A DNA stretch of 64,000 nt, from NCBI RefSeq assembly GCF_003119195.2, contig NZ_CP022253.1, positions 2,427,001 to 2,491,000 on the forward strand, in the 5' to 3' direction. Position numbers and translations under genes: made by a program. Of this stretch, positions 1 through 9,585 are shown in pieces. Origin of the DNA: Azospirillum baldaniorum (GTDB lineage Bacteria > Pseudomonadota > Alphaproteobacteria > Azospirillales > Azospirillaceae). Below the pieces are notes generated by a model, which was given only the letters and a program-made list of their open reading frames with translations, made no database searches and was not told the origin of the DNA. Numbering within the stretch: the first letter of the stretch is position 1; every line of letters begins with the position of its first letter.

Positions 1-905
1 ACCCGCGTCCCGGCCGCGCGCAGCACCGGCGTGCAGGCGGGCGGCATGCTGACGTAGCGCGGCTGCGGCTTGCCGTTGTGCCTCTCCACCACCGGGTAGA
101 CGGAGCCGAGCCAGGACGCGACCTCGTCGCCGCAGCCGTCGCCGTCGGGAATGTCGCGCTGGTCCTCGCACTGCGGGCTTCCCGCCGGGCAGCCCAGGCG
201 GATGTGCATGTGCCCGTCATGGCCGTGCCAGGGCCGCAGCTTGCGCAGGAAGGCGCGGTCCGGCCAGGAATGGCGGCACATGGCGAGCTTGATCGCCGGG
301 TTGACGAAGATGCGGGTCACCCGAGGGTCGCTGGCGGCGATGCGGACAAGCTGGGCCTGCCGTTCCGACCAGTCCTCGGTGACGCGGACACGCCCGTAAT
401 CGACGTATTTGATCTCAGTCAGGCTTTCCCGCGCGTTGCGGCCCATCGGCGGGTGGTCGAGCCGCAGCCAGACGTCGGCGTCGAGCCCGATCTGGTGGCT
501 GGCGTGGCCGAAGCTCATCGGGCCGCCGCGCGCCTGCCCCATGTCGCCGATCAGCGCGGTTCCCAGCCCGGCCGCCGCGACCTTCCGCCCGAAGCCCTTC
601 AGATAGTCGATCAGTTCCGGATGGCCGTAATAGCGTTGGCGGGACATGCGGATCACCTGATAGCCGGTGCCCTCCCCCGGCAGCGCCTGCGCCCCCGTGA
701 TGCAGCCCGCGGCGTAGCCGCCGATGGACTGGGCCGGCCCCAGGGCGGGACCGCTCACCTGGCTCCAGGCGATGGAATTGGGAGCCGGCGGTGCGGGCTT
801 CTTCTTCTTGTGCGATCCGGCTTCGGCCGGTCCGGCGAGAGCGGCGGCGATCAGGGCCGCCGCAAGAATCCCGATCGTCGGGCCAACCGCCAAGCGCCCC
901 ATCAT
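1..905 (-). CDS. mepA: Penicillin-insensitive murein endopeptidase MepA, C-terminus cut by window edge
   Basis: Periplasmic zinc D,D-endopeptidase that cleaves peptide cross-links in peptidoglycan. The reading frame starts at ATG 905 behind a GGGGGAA ribosome site and stays open to base 1, giving about 301 codons. Residues 1-29 form a signal peptide ending AEA-G. Family metal-site motifs are present: SFGHASHQIGLDADVW (His134, His137, Asp142/144) and, further on, WHGHDGHMHIRL. The last residues lie outside the window. It sits 135 bp downstream of the efflux operon on the same strand but is functionally unrelated. Family assignment is firm from the two histidine motifs; the extent of the C-terminus is unknown. 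Confidence 0.9.
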   Translation of the reverse strand, partial: MMGRLAVGPTIGILAAALIAAALAGPAEAGSHKKKKPAPPAPNSIAWSQVSGPALGPAQSIGGYAAGCITGAQALPGEGTGYQVIRMSRQRYYGHPELIDYLKGFGRKVAAAGLGTALIGDMGQARGGPMSFGHASHQIGLDADVWLRLDHPPMGRNARESLTEIKYVDYGRVRVTEDWSERQAQLVRIAASDPRVTRIFVNPAIKLAMCRHSWPDRAFLRKLRPWHGHDGHMHIRLGCPAGSPQCEDQRDIPDGDGCGDEVASWLGSVYPVVERHNGKPQPRYVSMPPACTPVLRAAGTR

Positions 906-1040
906 CTTCCCCCACGGACCGCCAATCGGGAAAGATTAGAGCCAATGTTTCTTAACGAAACGTGAGGCTCACGCTCATGTCACAACCGGTTTCGACTTGC
1001 CGACAAGGATGAAGGGCCGCACCCGGCCTCCGTTTACTGC

Positions 1041-2174
1041 TCAGTCCAAGGTCTGCCGATAGCGTTTCAGCGCGACGATCGTGACCACCGCCAGGAAGAG
1101 CAGCAGCGCCGCCACCTCCCCCGCGATTTCCGCCGGGCCGTTGCCTTTCAGGAGGATGCCGCGGACGATGCGCAGGAAATGGGTGAGTGGCAGGACCTCC
1201 CCCACCGCCTGCGCCCAGCCGGGCATGCCGCGGAAGGGGAACATGAAGCCGGACAGCAGCATGGACGGCAGAAAGAAGAAGAAGGACATCTGCATCGCCT
1301 GGAGCTGGTTCTTCGCCACGGTGGAGAAGGTGAACCCCACCGCCAGATTGGCGGCGATGAACAGCACCAACACGGCGGACAGCAGGGCAAGGCTGCCGAC
1401 GAGGGGCACGCCGAACAGCAGCCGGGCGGCCAGAACGATGATGACGACCTGGATGTAGCCGACCAGGATGAAGGGCACGATCTTGCCCAGCATCACCTCG
1501 AACGGGCGGACCGGCATCGCCAGCAGGTTCTCCATCGTCCCGCGCTCCCGCTCGCGGGTGACGGCCAGGGCGGTCATCATCACCATGGTCATGGTCAGGA
1601 CCACGCCCATCAGGCCGGGCACCACGTTGTACTGGGTGATGCCCTCCGGGTTGTAGCGGCGGTGGACCCGCAGCTCGACCGGGTCGGGCGTGGAGCGCAG
1701 AGGAGCCAGCGGCCCGGTCAGGTCGGGGTCCAGCGCCTGCCGCACGAGGGTGGACAGGGCGGCCAGCGCGTTGCTGGTCGCCGCCGGGTCGGTCGCGTCG
1801 GCCTCGACCAACAGCACCGGGCGCTCGCCCCGCTGCAGGTCGCGAGCGAAGCCGGCGGGAATGGTGACGGCGAACTGCACCCGCCCTTCCGCCAGCAGGC
1901 GGTCCAGCTCCGCCGGGCTGCCGGCGGCGCGGGTCACGTCGAAATAGCCGGAATTCGCCATGGCCGACACCAGCGTGCGCGCGAAGGGGCTGGAGTCGGC
2001 GGCGTGGACGGCGGTCGGCAGGCTCTTGGGATCGGAGTTGATGGCGAAGCCGAACAGCACGAGCTGGAGCACCGGCACTCCCACCATCATGGCGAAGGTC
2101 AGCCGGTCGCGCCGCATCTGGATGAACTCCTTCACCATCACCGCGACGAAGCGCGCGAAGGAAAAGTGCGTCAT
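1041..2174 (-). CDS. ABC-2 type transporter permease (YhhJ-like) of an efflux system
   Basis: Inner-membrane permease of 377 residues. One hydrophobic segment lies near residues 28-48, a large soluble loop spans about 50-180, and about five membrane segments fill the C-terminal half. This is the layout of ABC-2 drug or lipid exporters. It is the last gene of a minus-strand operon TetR - HlyD - ABC ATPase - permease, 25 bp after the ATPase stop. The family (YhiH/YbhFSR type) exports hydrophobic compounds together with a periplasmic adaptor. The substrate cannot be read from sequence. The start at 2174 is the first ATG after the ATPase. Confidence 0.88.
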   Translation of the reverse strand: MTHFSFARFVAVMVKEFIQMRRDRLTFAMMVGVPVLQLVLFGFAINSDPKSLPTAVHAADSSPFARTLVSAMANSGYFDVTRAAGSPAELDRLLAEGRVQFAVTIPAGFARDLQRGERPVLLVEADATDPAATSNALAALSTLVRQALDPDLTGPLAPLRSTPDPVELRVHRRYNPEGITQYNVVPGLMGVVLTMTMVMMTALAVTRERERGTMENLLAMPVRPFEVMLGKIVPFILVGYIQVVIIVLAARLLFGVPLVGSLALLSAVLVLFIAANLAVGFTFSTVAKNQLQAMQMSFFFFLPSMLLSGFMFPFRGMPGWAQAVGEVLPLTHFLRIVRGILLKGNGPAEIAGEVAALLLFLAVVTIVALKRYRQTLD

Positions 2175-2199
2175 GGCATTTGTCCTTCCGCTGGCGTGG

Positions 2200-3141
2200 T
2201 CATGCGAAGTTGTCCGTGCTTCGGTTCATCAAATGGATGAACACATCCTCCAGCGTGGGCTCCGTCCGCCGCACCAGCAGGCCCGAGTCAGCGGCCCAGG
2301 GGCGCAACGCCTCCTCCAGTTCCGCACCATCGCCGCCGCTGACATGCAGCCGGGCGCCGAAGGCGGCGACCATCTCGACACCCGGACGGTCGCGCAGCGA
2401 CGCCGCGACGTGCCCGAGGTCCGCCCCGCCCGCCCCCCGCGCGCCGACCTCGTAGGTGACCAGACCCGAGGTGGCGATCACCTCCTCCACGCTGCCCTGG
2501 GTCATCAGCCGGCCATAGGCGAGGTAGGCGATGGCGTGGCAGCGTTCGGCCTCGTCCATGTAATGGGTGCTGACCAGCACGGTCAGACCCTCGGCGGCCA
2601 GCCGGTGGATCTCGTCCCAGAACTCCCGCCGCGCCTTGGGATCGACGCCGGCGGTGGGCTCGTCGAGCAGCAGCAGCTTCGGCTCATGCAGGATGCAGGC
2701 AGCCAGCGCCAGACGCTGCTTCCAGCCGCCGGACAGTTCGCCCGCCAACTGCGCCCGCCGGTTGCCCAGCCCCAGCCGCTCCAGCGCCGCGACAACCTTC
2801 TGCCGCCGGTCCGGCAACCCGTACATGCGGGCGACGAAATCCAGATTCTCGGCGATGCTCAAATCCTCCCAGAAGCTGAACTTCTGGGTCATGTAGCCGA
2901 CCTGCCGCTTGATGGCGGCGCTCTGGCGGCGGATGTCGAGCCCGAGGCAGGTCCCCTCCCCGGCGTCGGGGGTCAGCAGCCCGCAGAGCATGCGGATGGT
3001 CGTCGTCTTGCCCGACCCGTTCGGCCCCAGGAAACCATAGATTTGCCCGCGCGCCACCCGGATGGAGAAGCCGTCCACCACCGTCTTGGCGCCGAAGCGC
3101 TTGACCAGACCGCGGACGTCGATGACGGCGTCTCCGGTCAT
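2200..3141 (-). CDS. ABC transporter ATP-binding protein of the efflux operon
   Basis: Cytoplasmic ATPase of 313 residues that should power the adjacent permease. Walker A GPNGSGKT lies near residues 39-46, the signature LSGGWKQR and Walker B LLLLDEPTAGVD are intact, and a C-terminal extension of about 90 residues ends near EPTLEDVFIHLMNR, typical of the YbhF/CcmA-type branch. The start ATG at 3141 overlaps the stop of the HlyD gene by four bases (ATGA), indicating translational coupling. A longer frame upstream of 3141 only re-reads the HlyD gene and is not used. Confidence 0.93.
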   Translation of the reverse strand: MTGDAVIDVRGLVKRFGAKTVVDGFSIRVARGQIYGFLGPNGSGKTTTIRMLCGLLTPDAGEGTCLGLDIRRQSAAIKRQVGYMTQKFSFWEDLSIAENLDFVARMYGLPDRRQKVVAALERLGLGNRRAQLAGELSGGWKQRLALAACILHEPKLLLLDEPTAGVDPKARREFWDEIHRLAAEGLTVLVSTHYMDEAERCHAIAYLAYGRLMTQGSVEEVIATSGLVTYEVGARGAGGADLGHVAASLRDRPGVEMVAAFGARLHVSGGDGAELEEALRPWAADSGLLVRRTEPTLEDVFIHLMNRSTDNFA

Positions 3142-4085
3142 GGCGGCAGTTCCACGTCCACCGGAAGACCGGGGTTGAGCGCCGCCCCGTCCTCCAGCCG
3201 CGCTTCCACGCGGAAGACCAGCTTCTCGCGGCTGCCGACGCTGTAGATCACCGGCGGGGTGTATTCCACCCGCGGCGCCACATAGGTCACGCGCGCCGTC
3301 AGGCCGGGCGGGCAGCCGTCGCAACGCACGGTCACCCGGTCCCCCGGACGGACGCGGGCCATCAGCGGCTCCGGGACGAAGACCACCAGCTTCCGCTTCT
3401 CCGGCGGCAGCAGCGAGACCACCGGGGCGCCCGCCGGCACCCATTCGCCGGGGTTGAACAGCGTGTCCTCGACCAGCGCCGCCTCGGGTGCCGGCGGAGC
3501 CATTTCGGCGAGGCGCCTGTCCGCCTGGGCCAGGGCCGCCTCGGCCTGGGCGACGGCGTCCTCCGCCGCGCGGATCTGGTCGGGGCGGGCCGGCAGGTTG
3601 GAGACGGCCAGTTGCGCGGTCAGCTCCTCCAGCCGCGCGCGGTCGCCGTCGCGGCTGGCGCGGGCGGCGTCCAGCCGGTCGTCGGAGCTGACCTTGCGCG
3701 CCACCAGCGTCTGCTGCCGCGCCAGCTCCGCTTCGGAATAGCGCAGCGCCGCCTCGGCCTGCGCGCGCTGGGCGGCGACCACCGCCAGCTCGTCGGGGCG
3801 CCGGCCGGTCCGCAGGTCGGCCAGCTGCGCCCGCGCCTGCGCCAGCGCGGCGGCAAGCCGGTCGCGCTCCGCCCGCGCGCTGGTGCGGTCGAGCGCGAAG
3901 AGGGGCGCGCCCGCCTCCACCCGCCCGCCGCGCGTCACCGCCAGCGTGTCGAGCGTCCCGGCCACCGGAGCGGCGATGCGCAGATACTCGCCCTCCGCAT
4001 AGCCGTGGGCCAGCGGCACGGCGTACCCACCGCCCAGCCCGAGGACGGACAGGGCCGCCGCCAGCGTTTCGGCGATCCAGCTCAT
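3138..4085 (-). CDS. HlyD-family periplasmic adaptor (membrane fusion protein)
   Basis: Adaptor of 315 residues linking an inner-membrane ABC exporter to the outer membrane. It has an N-terminal hydrophobic anchor (about residues 5-25), a lipoyl-like half (GEYLRIAAPVAGTLD) and a long alanine/arginine-rich coiled-coil hairpin (about 75-190). A second lipoyl half and beta-barrel follow (FNPGEWVPAGAPVVSLLPP and onward). ATG 4085 overlaps the TetR stop by four bases (ATGA), and its own stop overlaps the ATPase start, so the operon is tightly coupled. The family is YbhG/HlyD-like; the substrate is unknown. Confidence 0.9.
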   Translation of the reverse strand: MSWIAETLAAALSVLGLGGGYAVPLAHGYAEGEYLRIAAPVAGTLDTLAVTRGGRVEAGAPLFALDRTSARAERDRLAAALAQARAQLADLRTGRRPDELAVVAAQRAQAEAALRYSEAELARQQTLVARKVSSDDRLDAARASRDGDRARLEELTAQLAVSNLPARPDQIRAAEDAVAQAEAALAQADRRLAEMAPPAPEAALVEDTLFNPGEWVPAGAPVVSLLPPEKRKLVVFVPEPLMARVRPGDRVTVRCDGCPPGLTARVTYVAPRVEYTPPVIYSVGSREKLVFRVEARLEDGAALNPGLPVDVELPP

Positions 4086-4732
4086 GACGGCGGCCCTCCC
4101 TCCGGAGCGAGGGTCCGGCGCAGCGCGTCGAGATGGGCGGCCAGCAGAGCCGCGACGTCCGGCGGGCGGCCCTCCAGCGCTTCGAAGGAGGAGCGCCACA
4201 GCGCGCTCATCAGCATCGGCGCGACGATCAGCCGGACGGTCGAGTCGACGTCCACCGGGCGGAACTCCCCGCGCGCCATGCCGCGCTCCAGCACCGCCGC
4301 CAGCAGGGCGAAAGCACGGCGGATCACCTCGTCGTAATAGAAGCGGGCGAGGTCGGGGAAATTGCCGGCCTCGGCGATGATCAGCTTGGGGATGGCGCCG
4401 GCGCGGGATTTCAGGATGCGCGTCGCGAAGAGGGTCAGCAGCGTTTCCAACACGGCGAAGCTTGGCCCCTGCGCCCCGGCCAGCAGACGCTCGGCCATGT
4501 TCAGGTTGGGCAGGATGGCCTCGCGGACCACCGCCTTGAACAGCTCCTCCTTGTTCGGGAAGTAGAGGTAGAGCGTGCCTTTGCTGACCCCGGCCCGCGC
4601 CGCGACGTCGTCCAGCCGGGTTGCCGCGAAACCGCGCTCGCCGAAGACGGTCAGGGCCGCGTCGACGATCTCCCGGGGGCGCGCCTCCTTGCGGCGGCGC
4701 CAGCGCGGAACGGCGGGATCATCCTCCGGCAT
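4082..4732 (-). CDS. TetR-family repressor of the efflux operon
   Basis: One-component repressor of 216 residues. The N-terminal helix-turn-helix (about residues 20-65) contains the family signature GVSKGTLYLYFPNKEELF; the C-terminal half is the ligand and dimer domain, including an FYYDEVIRRAF segment as in AcrR-like proteins. It is the first gene of the operon, and an inverted repeat overlapping a good -10 element sits about 23 bp upstream (4755-4773). That layout supports autoregulation and control of the whole HlyD/ABC operon. The inducer is unknown. Confidence 0.92.
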   Translation of the reverse strand: MPEDDPAVPRWRRRKEARPREIVDAALTVFGERGFAATRLDDVAARAGVSKGTLYLYFPNKEELFKAVVREAILPNLNMAERLLAGAQGPSFAVLETLLTLFATRILKSRAGAIPKLIIAEAGNFPDLARFYYDEVIRRAFALLAAVLERGMARGEFRPVDVDSTVRLIVAPMLMSALWRSSFEALEGRPPDVAALLAAHLDALRRTLAPEGGPPS

Positions 4733-5099
4733 GCCGTCCTCCAGGGTGGAGAAAATATTACTGACCAGTCAGTTATTAGCTGTTTGACAGTAGAAATTCC
4801 AGTTTTCTCAAGGGTTGCGCCGTTCTGCCGCAGCCATAAGTCATTGTGCGCCGCAGCAACTGATATGCAAAAGGGCTTGCCTTTCGACCGAGAGTTTCCG
4901 AAACTTTCGACAGTCCGCAGCGCGAACGGCTTGTCACGGAAGCACGCGCGGCGGGCGCACCGGTGGTCAAAGGCGCCGATCCGCAACGAGCGCACACCCC
5001 ACCCCGGGAGGAACGGTTCAAGGCGCCGTGCCGGGATCAATTCGACGAGCGCGCCGGTGCGCGGCGTCCGGAGTCCCGGTTGAGCAGGGGGTGTCGATC
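4733..5099. other. Intergenic region between tetR and nifA
   Basis: The 367 bp between the divergent tetR and nifA genes contain the TetR operator at the left end. No TGT-N10-ACA site with a sigma54 -24/-12 element is visible, so nifA is probably transcribed from a non-sigma54 promoter. A TTGACA hexamer occurs at 4784-4789, but no good -10 follows at standard spacing. No gene is supported here. Confidence 0.6.
4755..4773 (-). promoter_or_regulatory. TetR-type operator overlapping the efflux-operon promoter
   Basis: An inverted repeat ACTGAC-CA-GTCAGT (4760-4773) touches a minus-strand -10 element TAATAT (4755-4760) just upstream of the tetR start. Repressor bound here would block RNA polymerase. 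The repeat resembles operators of AcrR/TetR-like regulators. The operator role is inferred from position and symmetry. Confidence 0.7.
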
Positions 5100-6983
<1,884 letters not shown>

Positions 6984-7005
6984 GGGCCGGACAACCGCAG
7001 GCCGA

Positions 7006-8052
7006 TCAGTAACGGGTGGCCAAACCGATCATGTACGCGCGATCCACCGGCTCTCCCTGAGCGATGGCGGCGCCCGCTGATGAAGGCGTCGGGAGGTCCC
7101 GGGAGCGCTGGATAGGGTCGGGGGGACGGTCGACCTGATACACCGTGTGCCCTCCCAGTTCACCGACCTTGCGCATGTTCGCGACGGATGCCTGGAGAAA
7201 CTCGCGCAGCTTCCTGCCGTAGTCGAGGGGATTCGGGTAGTCGCGGGCATCCGGCGGCGAAGCGCCCGGTGGCGCGGTCAGGGGCTTGACCAGGGCGTCG
7301 TCCACCGAATAGTCCTGATCGGCCGCCACCTTTCGGGAGGTCGGCAAGCCTGCCCGCTCCGACAGGATGGCGGCGGCGTCCTCTTCGCCGGTCTTGCGCA
7401 GCGCCTTGTCGATCGCGTCGAGATCGACGCCCAACGCCTTCAGGCTGTAGGTGGCATCCCCCTGCTTCTTCGTGGAATTCAGACGGGAATCGGAAAAGTC
7501 CATGGAGAAGAAGCCCGGCATGATGTAGCGCGACATTCCCATCCGGTCCTTCGCCAGGAGCGGATTCATCGTTCGCGCCGCCAGATCGGTCGACGCCGCC
7601 GCCCGTTCATCCTCGTTCATCGCCGCGGTCAGCTTGTCCATCAGCGACGACCGCCGGGCCAGCGTCTGGGACAGGGCACCGCGCAGATCGTCGACGCTGG
7701 TCGCCTCATCGAAGAAAAGATCAGCGTGATCGTTGTTGTACATACGCTGAGTCGCGCCCATGGCGCTGACGCGGGCCTGCTTCAACCGTTGCGTGAGCGC
7801 GTCGTTGACCGTCTCGCCGCTGATCTTCCCGCTGTCGACGAGATCGGCCAACTGCTGGCGCTGGGCGTCCGACAGGACCCCGAAGGCGGTCAGCCCGTCG
7901 CCGCGAAGCGCCCCGCCCAACCCGCTCAGCGCCACGCGATCGGACGCGGCAGCGCCGCTCGCGGCGGTCGCCCCCGGCGATGCGGGCGCCTCGGTGGATC
8001 GGGGCAGGACCGGCAACGACGAAGCCGCCGAGGTCACACCCGATACCGTCAT
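7006..8052 (-). CDS. Protein of unknown function
   Basis: No family recognised. It has 348 residues and starts at ATG 8052 behind a strong AGGGAGGGG site. The N-terminal 50 residues are low-complexity Ala/Ser/Pro, followed by a stretch SDRVALSGLGG. A mostly helical, charged body with no signal peptide or membrane segment follows. Cysteine is absent from the body. It is convergent with nifA, with its stop 22 bp after the nifA stop, and divergent from the cyclase gene. The Ser/Ala-rich start and SDRVALS motif are loosely reminiscent of flagellar/secreted proteins, but this is not enough for a call. Confidence 0.75.
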   Translation of the reverse strand: MTVSGVTSAASSLPVLPRSTEAPASPGATAASGAAASDRVALSGLGGALRGDGLTAFGVLSDAQRQQLADLVDSGKISGETVNDALTQRLKQARVSAMGATQRMYNNDHADLFFDEATSVDDLRGALSQTLARRSSLMDKLTAAMNEDERAAASTDLAARTMNPLLAKDRMGMSRYIMPGFFSMDFSDSRLNSTKKQGDATYSLKALGVDLDAIDKALRKTGEEDAAAILSERAGLPTSRKVAADQDYSVDDALVKPLTAPPGASPPDARDYPNPLDYGRKLREFLQASVANMRKVGELGGHTVYQVDRPPDPIQRSRDLPTPSSAGAAIAQGEPVDRAYMIGLATRY

Positions 8053-8316
8053 GATCCCCTCCCTGAAAGGCCGGCCGGCGGCGATGCACGTCCAACCGCG
8101 GCGAATTCTCCGAACCACATCTTATGAGAGAAGAAATAAACGCGCAATATAACCTTTGAGGGCTGATCGGCGATCCGGCTGCGGCACGTCAGCCGTGCGG
8201 CCTGCGGGTTCCAAGGTCCCTGTAACCGTTACGAACGGTTGTGATATGACAGTGGAACACCGGCTTTACGCTGTGCCCCGCTTCCCGCAACCTCCAGCTT
8301 CGGGCCTTTGCACGGG

Positions 8317-9210
8317 ATGGAAAAGCCCCTCGCGCTCCTCTTCGTGGACATCGCCGACAGCACGCTGCTCTACGAACTGGCGGGCGACCGCAAGGCGGCG
8401 GCGCTGACCCAGCGGGCGCTGGAAGGCTTGCGCCGGATCGTCGGGGAGAACGGCGGCACGGTGGTGAAAAGCCTGGGCGATGGGCTGCTGGCCTGCTTCC
8501 CCATGAGCGACGGCGCCACCCGCGCCGCGCTCGCCATGATGGAGCGGCAGGCGGATTTCGGGCTTCGCCTGCGTGCCGGGCTGCATTTCGGCCCGGTGAT
8601 CGCCGGCCCCGGCGACCTCTACGGCGACGCCTGCAACGTCGCCGCCCGGCTGGAATCCATCGCCCGCCCCGGCGAGATCCTGGCGACCGACGATCTGGTT
8701 GACCGCCTCTCCCCGCCGCTGCGGACGCGGGCCCGCCTTCTGAACAGCGTCGCGGTGAAGGGAAAGGCAGCCCCGGTCCGCGTCCACCAGATCCGCGGCG
8801 ACGATGCCGCGCCGGAGGCCGAAGACAACGCCACCGTCGCCTTTACCACATCGATCCCCGGCAACGGGCGCGGCCTGCCGTCCCTGCGGCTGTCCGGGCG
8901 CGGCGCCGACGCGACGCTGACCCCGCTGCTGCCGCGCGTCACGGTGGGGCGTGACGAGGGCTGCGGCCTGCGCATCCCGTCGCGCCGCACCTCGCGCCAG
9001 CACGCGGTGATCGACTTCAGCCGCGGCGGCTTCCTGCTGACCGACCATTCGACCAACGGCACCTTCATCCGCACGGGCGACTCCCCCTCCCTGCTGCTGC
9101 GTCGCGATTCGACGAAGCTGACCGGCAGCGGGCTGATCGGGTTCGGGGGAGAGCCGCTGCGGCCGGACGAGGACCATGTCCTGACCTTCCAGGTCGGGAG
9201 TGCCCGCTGA
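8317..9210 (+). CDS. Class III adenylate/guanylate cyclase-like protein with C-terminal FHA domain
   Basis: Soluble protein of 297 residues. Residues about 1-160 form a class III nucleotide cyclase domain: LFVDIADSTLL carries the first metal aspartate, then SLGDGLLACF, and YGDACNVAARLESIA supplies the transition-state Asn/Arg region. Residues about 195-290 form an FHA phosphothreonine-binding domain (VGRDEGCGLRIP, SRRTSRQHAVI, DHSTNGTFI). Whether it makes cAMP, cGMP or nothing is not readable with certainty. ATG 8317 is preferred; a TTG three codons earlier is possible. No neighbour suggests its partner. Confidence 0.88.
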   Translation: MEKPLALLFVDIADSTLLYELAGDRKAAALTQRALEGLRRIVGENGGTVVKSLGDGLLACFPMSDGATRAALAMMERQADFGLRLRAGLHFGPVIAGPGDLYGDACNVAARLESIARPGEILATDDLVDRLSPPLRTRARLLNSVAVKGKAAPVRVHQIRGDDAAPEAEDNATVAFTTSIPGNGRGLPSLRLSGRGADATLTPLLPRVTVGRDEGCGLRIPSRRTSRQHAVIDFSRGGFLLTDHSTNGTFIRTGDSPSLLLRRDSTKLTGSGLIGFGGEPLRPDEDHVLTFQVGSAR

Positions 9211-9211
9211 A

Positions 9212-9353
9212 CCCTCTCCCGCCCCGGGAGAGGGAGGGACCCGCCGCGGCAGCGGCGGGAGGGTGAGGGTGCCGGCAAGGGTTGAACCGCTGATCCTCGC
9301 ACGACCCTCACCCGGCGCCTCGGGCGCCCCCCTCTCCCGGGGCGGGAGAGGGA
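9212..9353. repeat. Pair of REP-like palindromes (CCCTCTCCC / GGGAGAGGG type)
   Basis: Directly after the cyclase stop, CCCTCTCCC and GGGAGAGGG arms form a hairpin at 9212-9234, and a second copy of the same hairpin in opposite orientation sits at 9331-9353. The 100 bp between also pair partially (GAGGGTGAGGG against CCCTCACCC). The same element type recurs at 17373-17493. It may also act as the terminator of the upstream gene. Confidence 0.75.
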
Positions 9354-9387
9354 GCCATCGCCCACTCCGCTATTTTTTGAGCCCCCG

Positions 9388-9403
9388 TGTCGGGTCCCCG
9401 ACA
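9388..9403 (+). promoter_or_regulatory. NifA upstream activator sequence 1 of nifB
   Basis: Exact TGT-N10-ACA match, TGTCGGGTCCCCGACA, itself nearly palindromic. It lies about 130 bp before the nifB sigma54 -24 element, a normal enhancer distance for NifA. Confidence 0.88.
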
Positions 9404-9444
9404 GGCGGCGTCATTGTCGGCCATTGTTGGGCTTTGTCCGCCTT

Positions 9445-9460
9445 TGTCGGATTGCCGACA
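9445..9460 (+). promoter_or_regulatory. NifA upstream activator sequence 2 of nifB
   Basis: Second exact TGT-N10-ACA match, TGTCGGATTGCCGACA, 57 bp downstream of the first (centre to centre) and about 70 bp before the -24 element. Additional TTGT half-sites lie between the two. Confidence 0.85.
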
Positions 9461-9516
9461 TGGCCCACACGCCCGACGCATCCCCATAACTCACTGAAAA
9501 TCCACAAATCACCCGG

Positions 9517-9533
9517 TTGGCCCCGAACTTGCT
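9517..9533 (+). promoter_or_regulatory. Sigma54 -24/-12 promoter of the nifB operon
   Basis: TTGGCCCCGAACTTGCT matches YTGGCACG-N4-TTGCW with the invariant GG and GC separated by exactly ten bases. It ends 52 bp before the nifB ATG. Two NifA sites lie upstream. No other sigma54 element is visible up to 17354, so the eleven following genes probably form one NifA-dependent unit. Confidence 0.9.
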
Positions 9534-9585
9534 TTTAACGACCTGACCAAGGGCGCCGACGGCGCGGCTGGGAAGGGAGTGGACG

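Noticed and set aside
4784..4810. TTGACA hexamer before nifA as a sigma70 -35 element
   Set aside because: No acceptable -10 at 16-18 bp spacing; too weak to annotate.
4815..5099. Upstream extension of the nifA frame
   Set aside because: No conserved residues and no ribosome site; the family start MPGAMRQST is at 5100.
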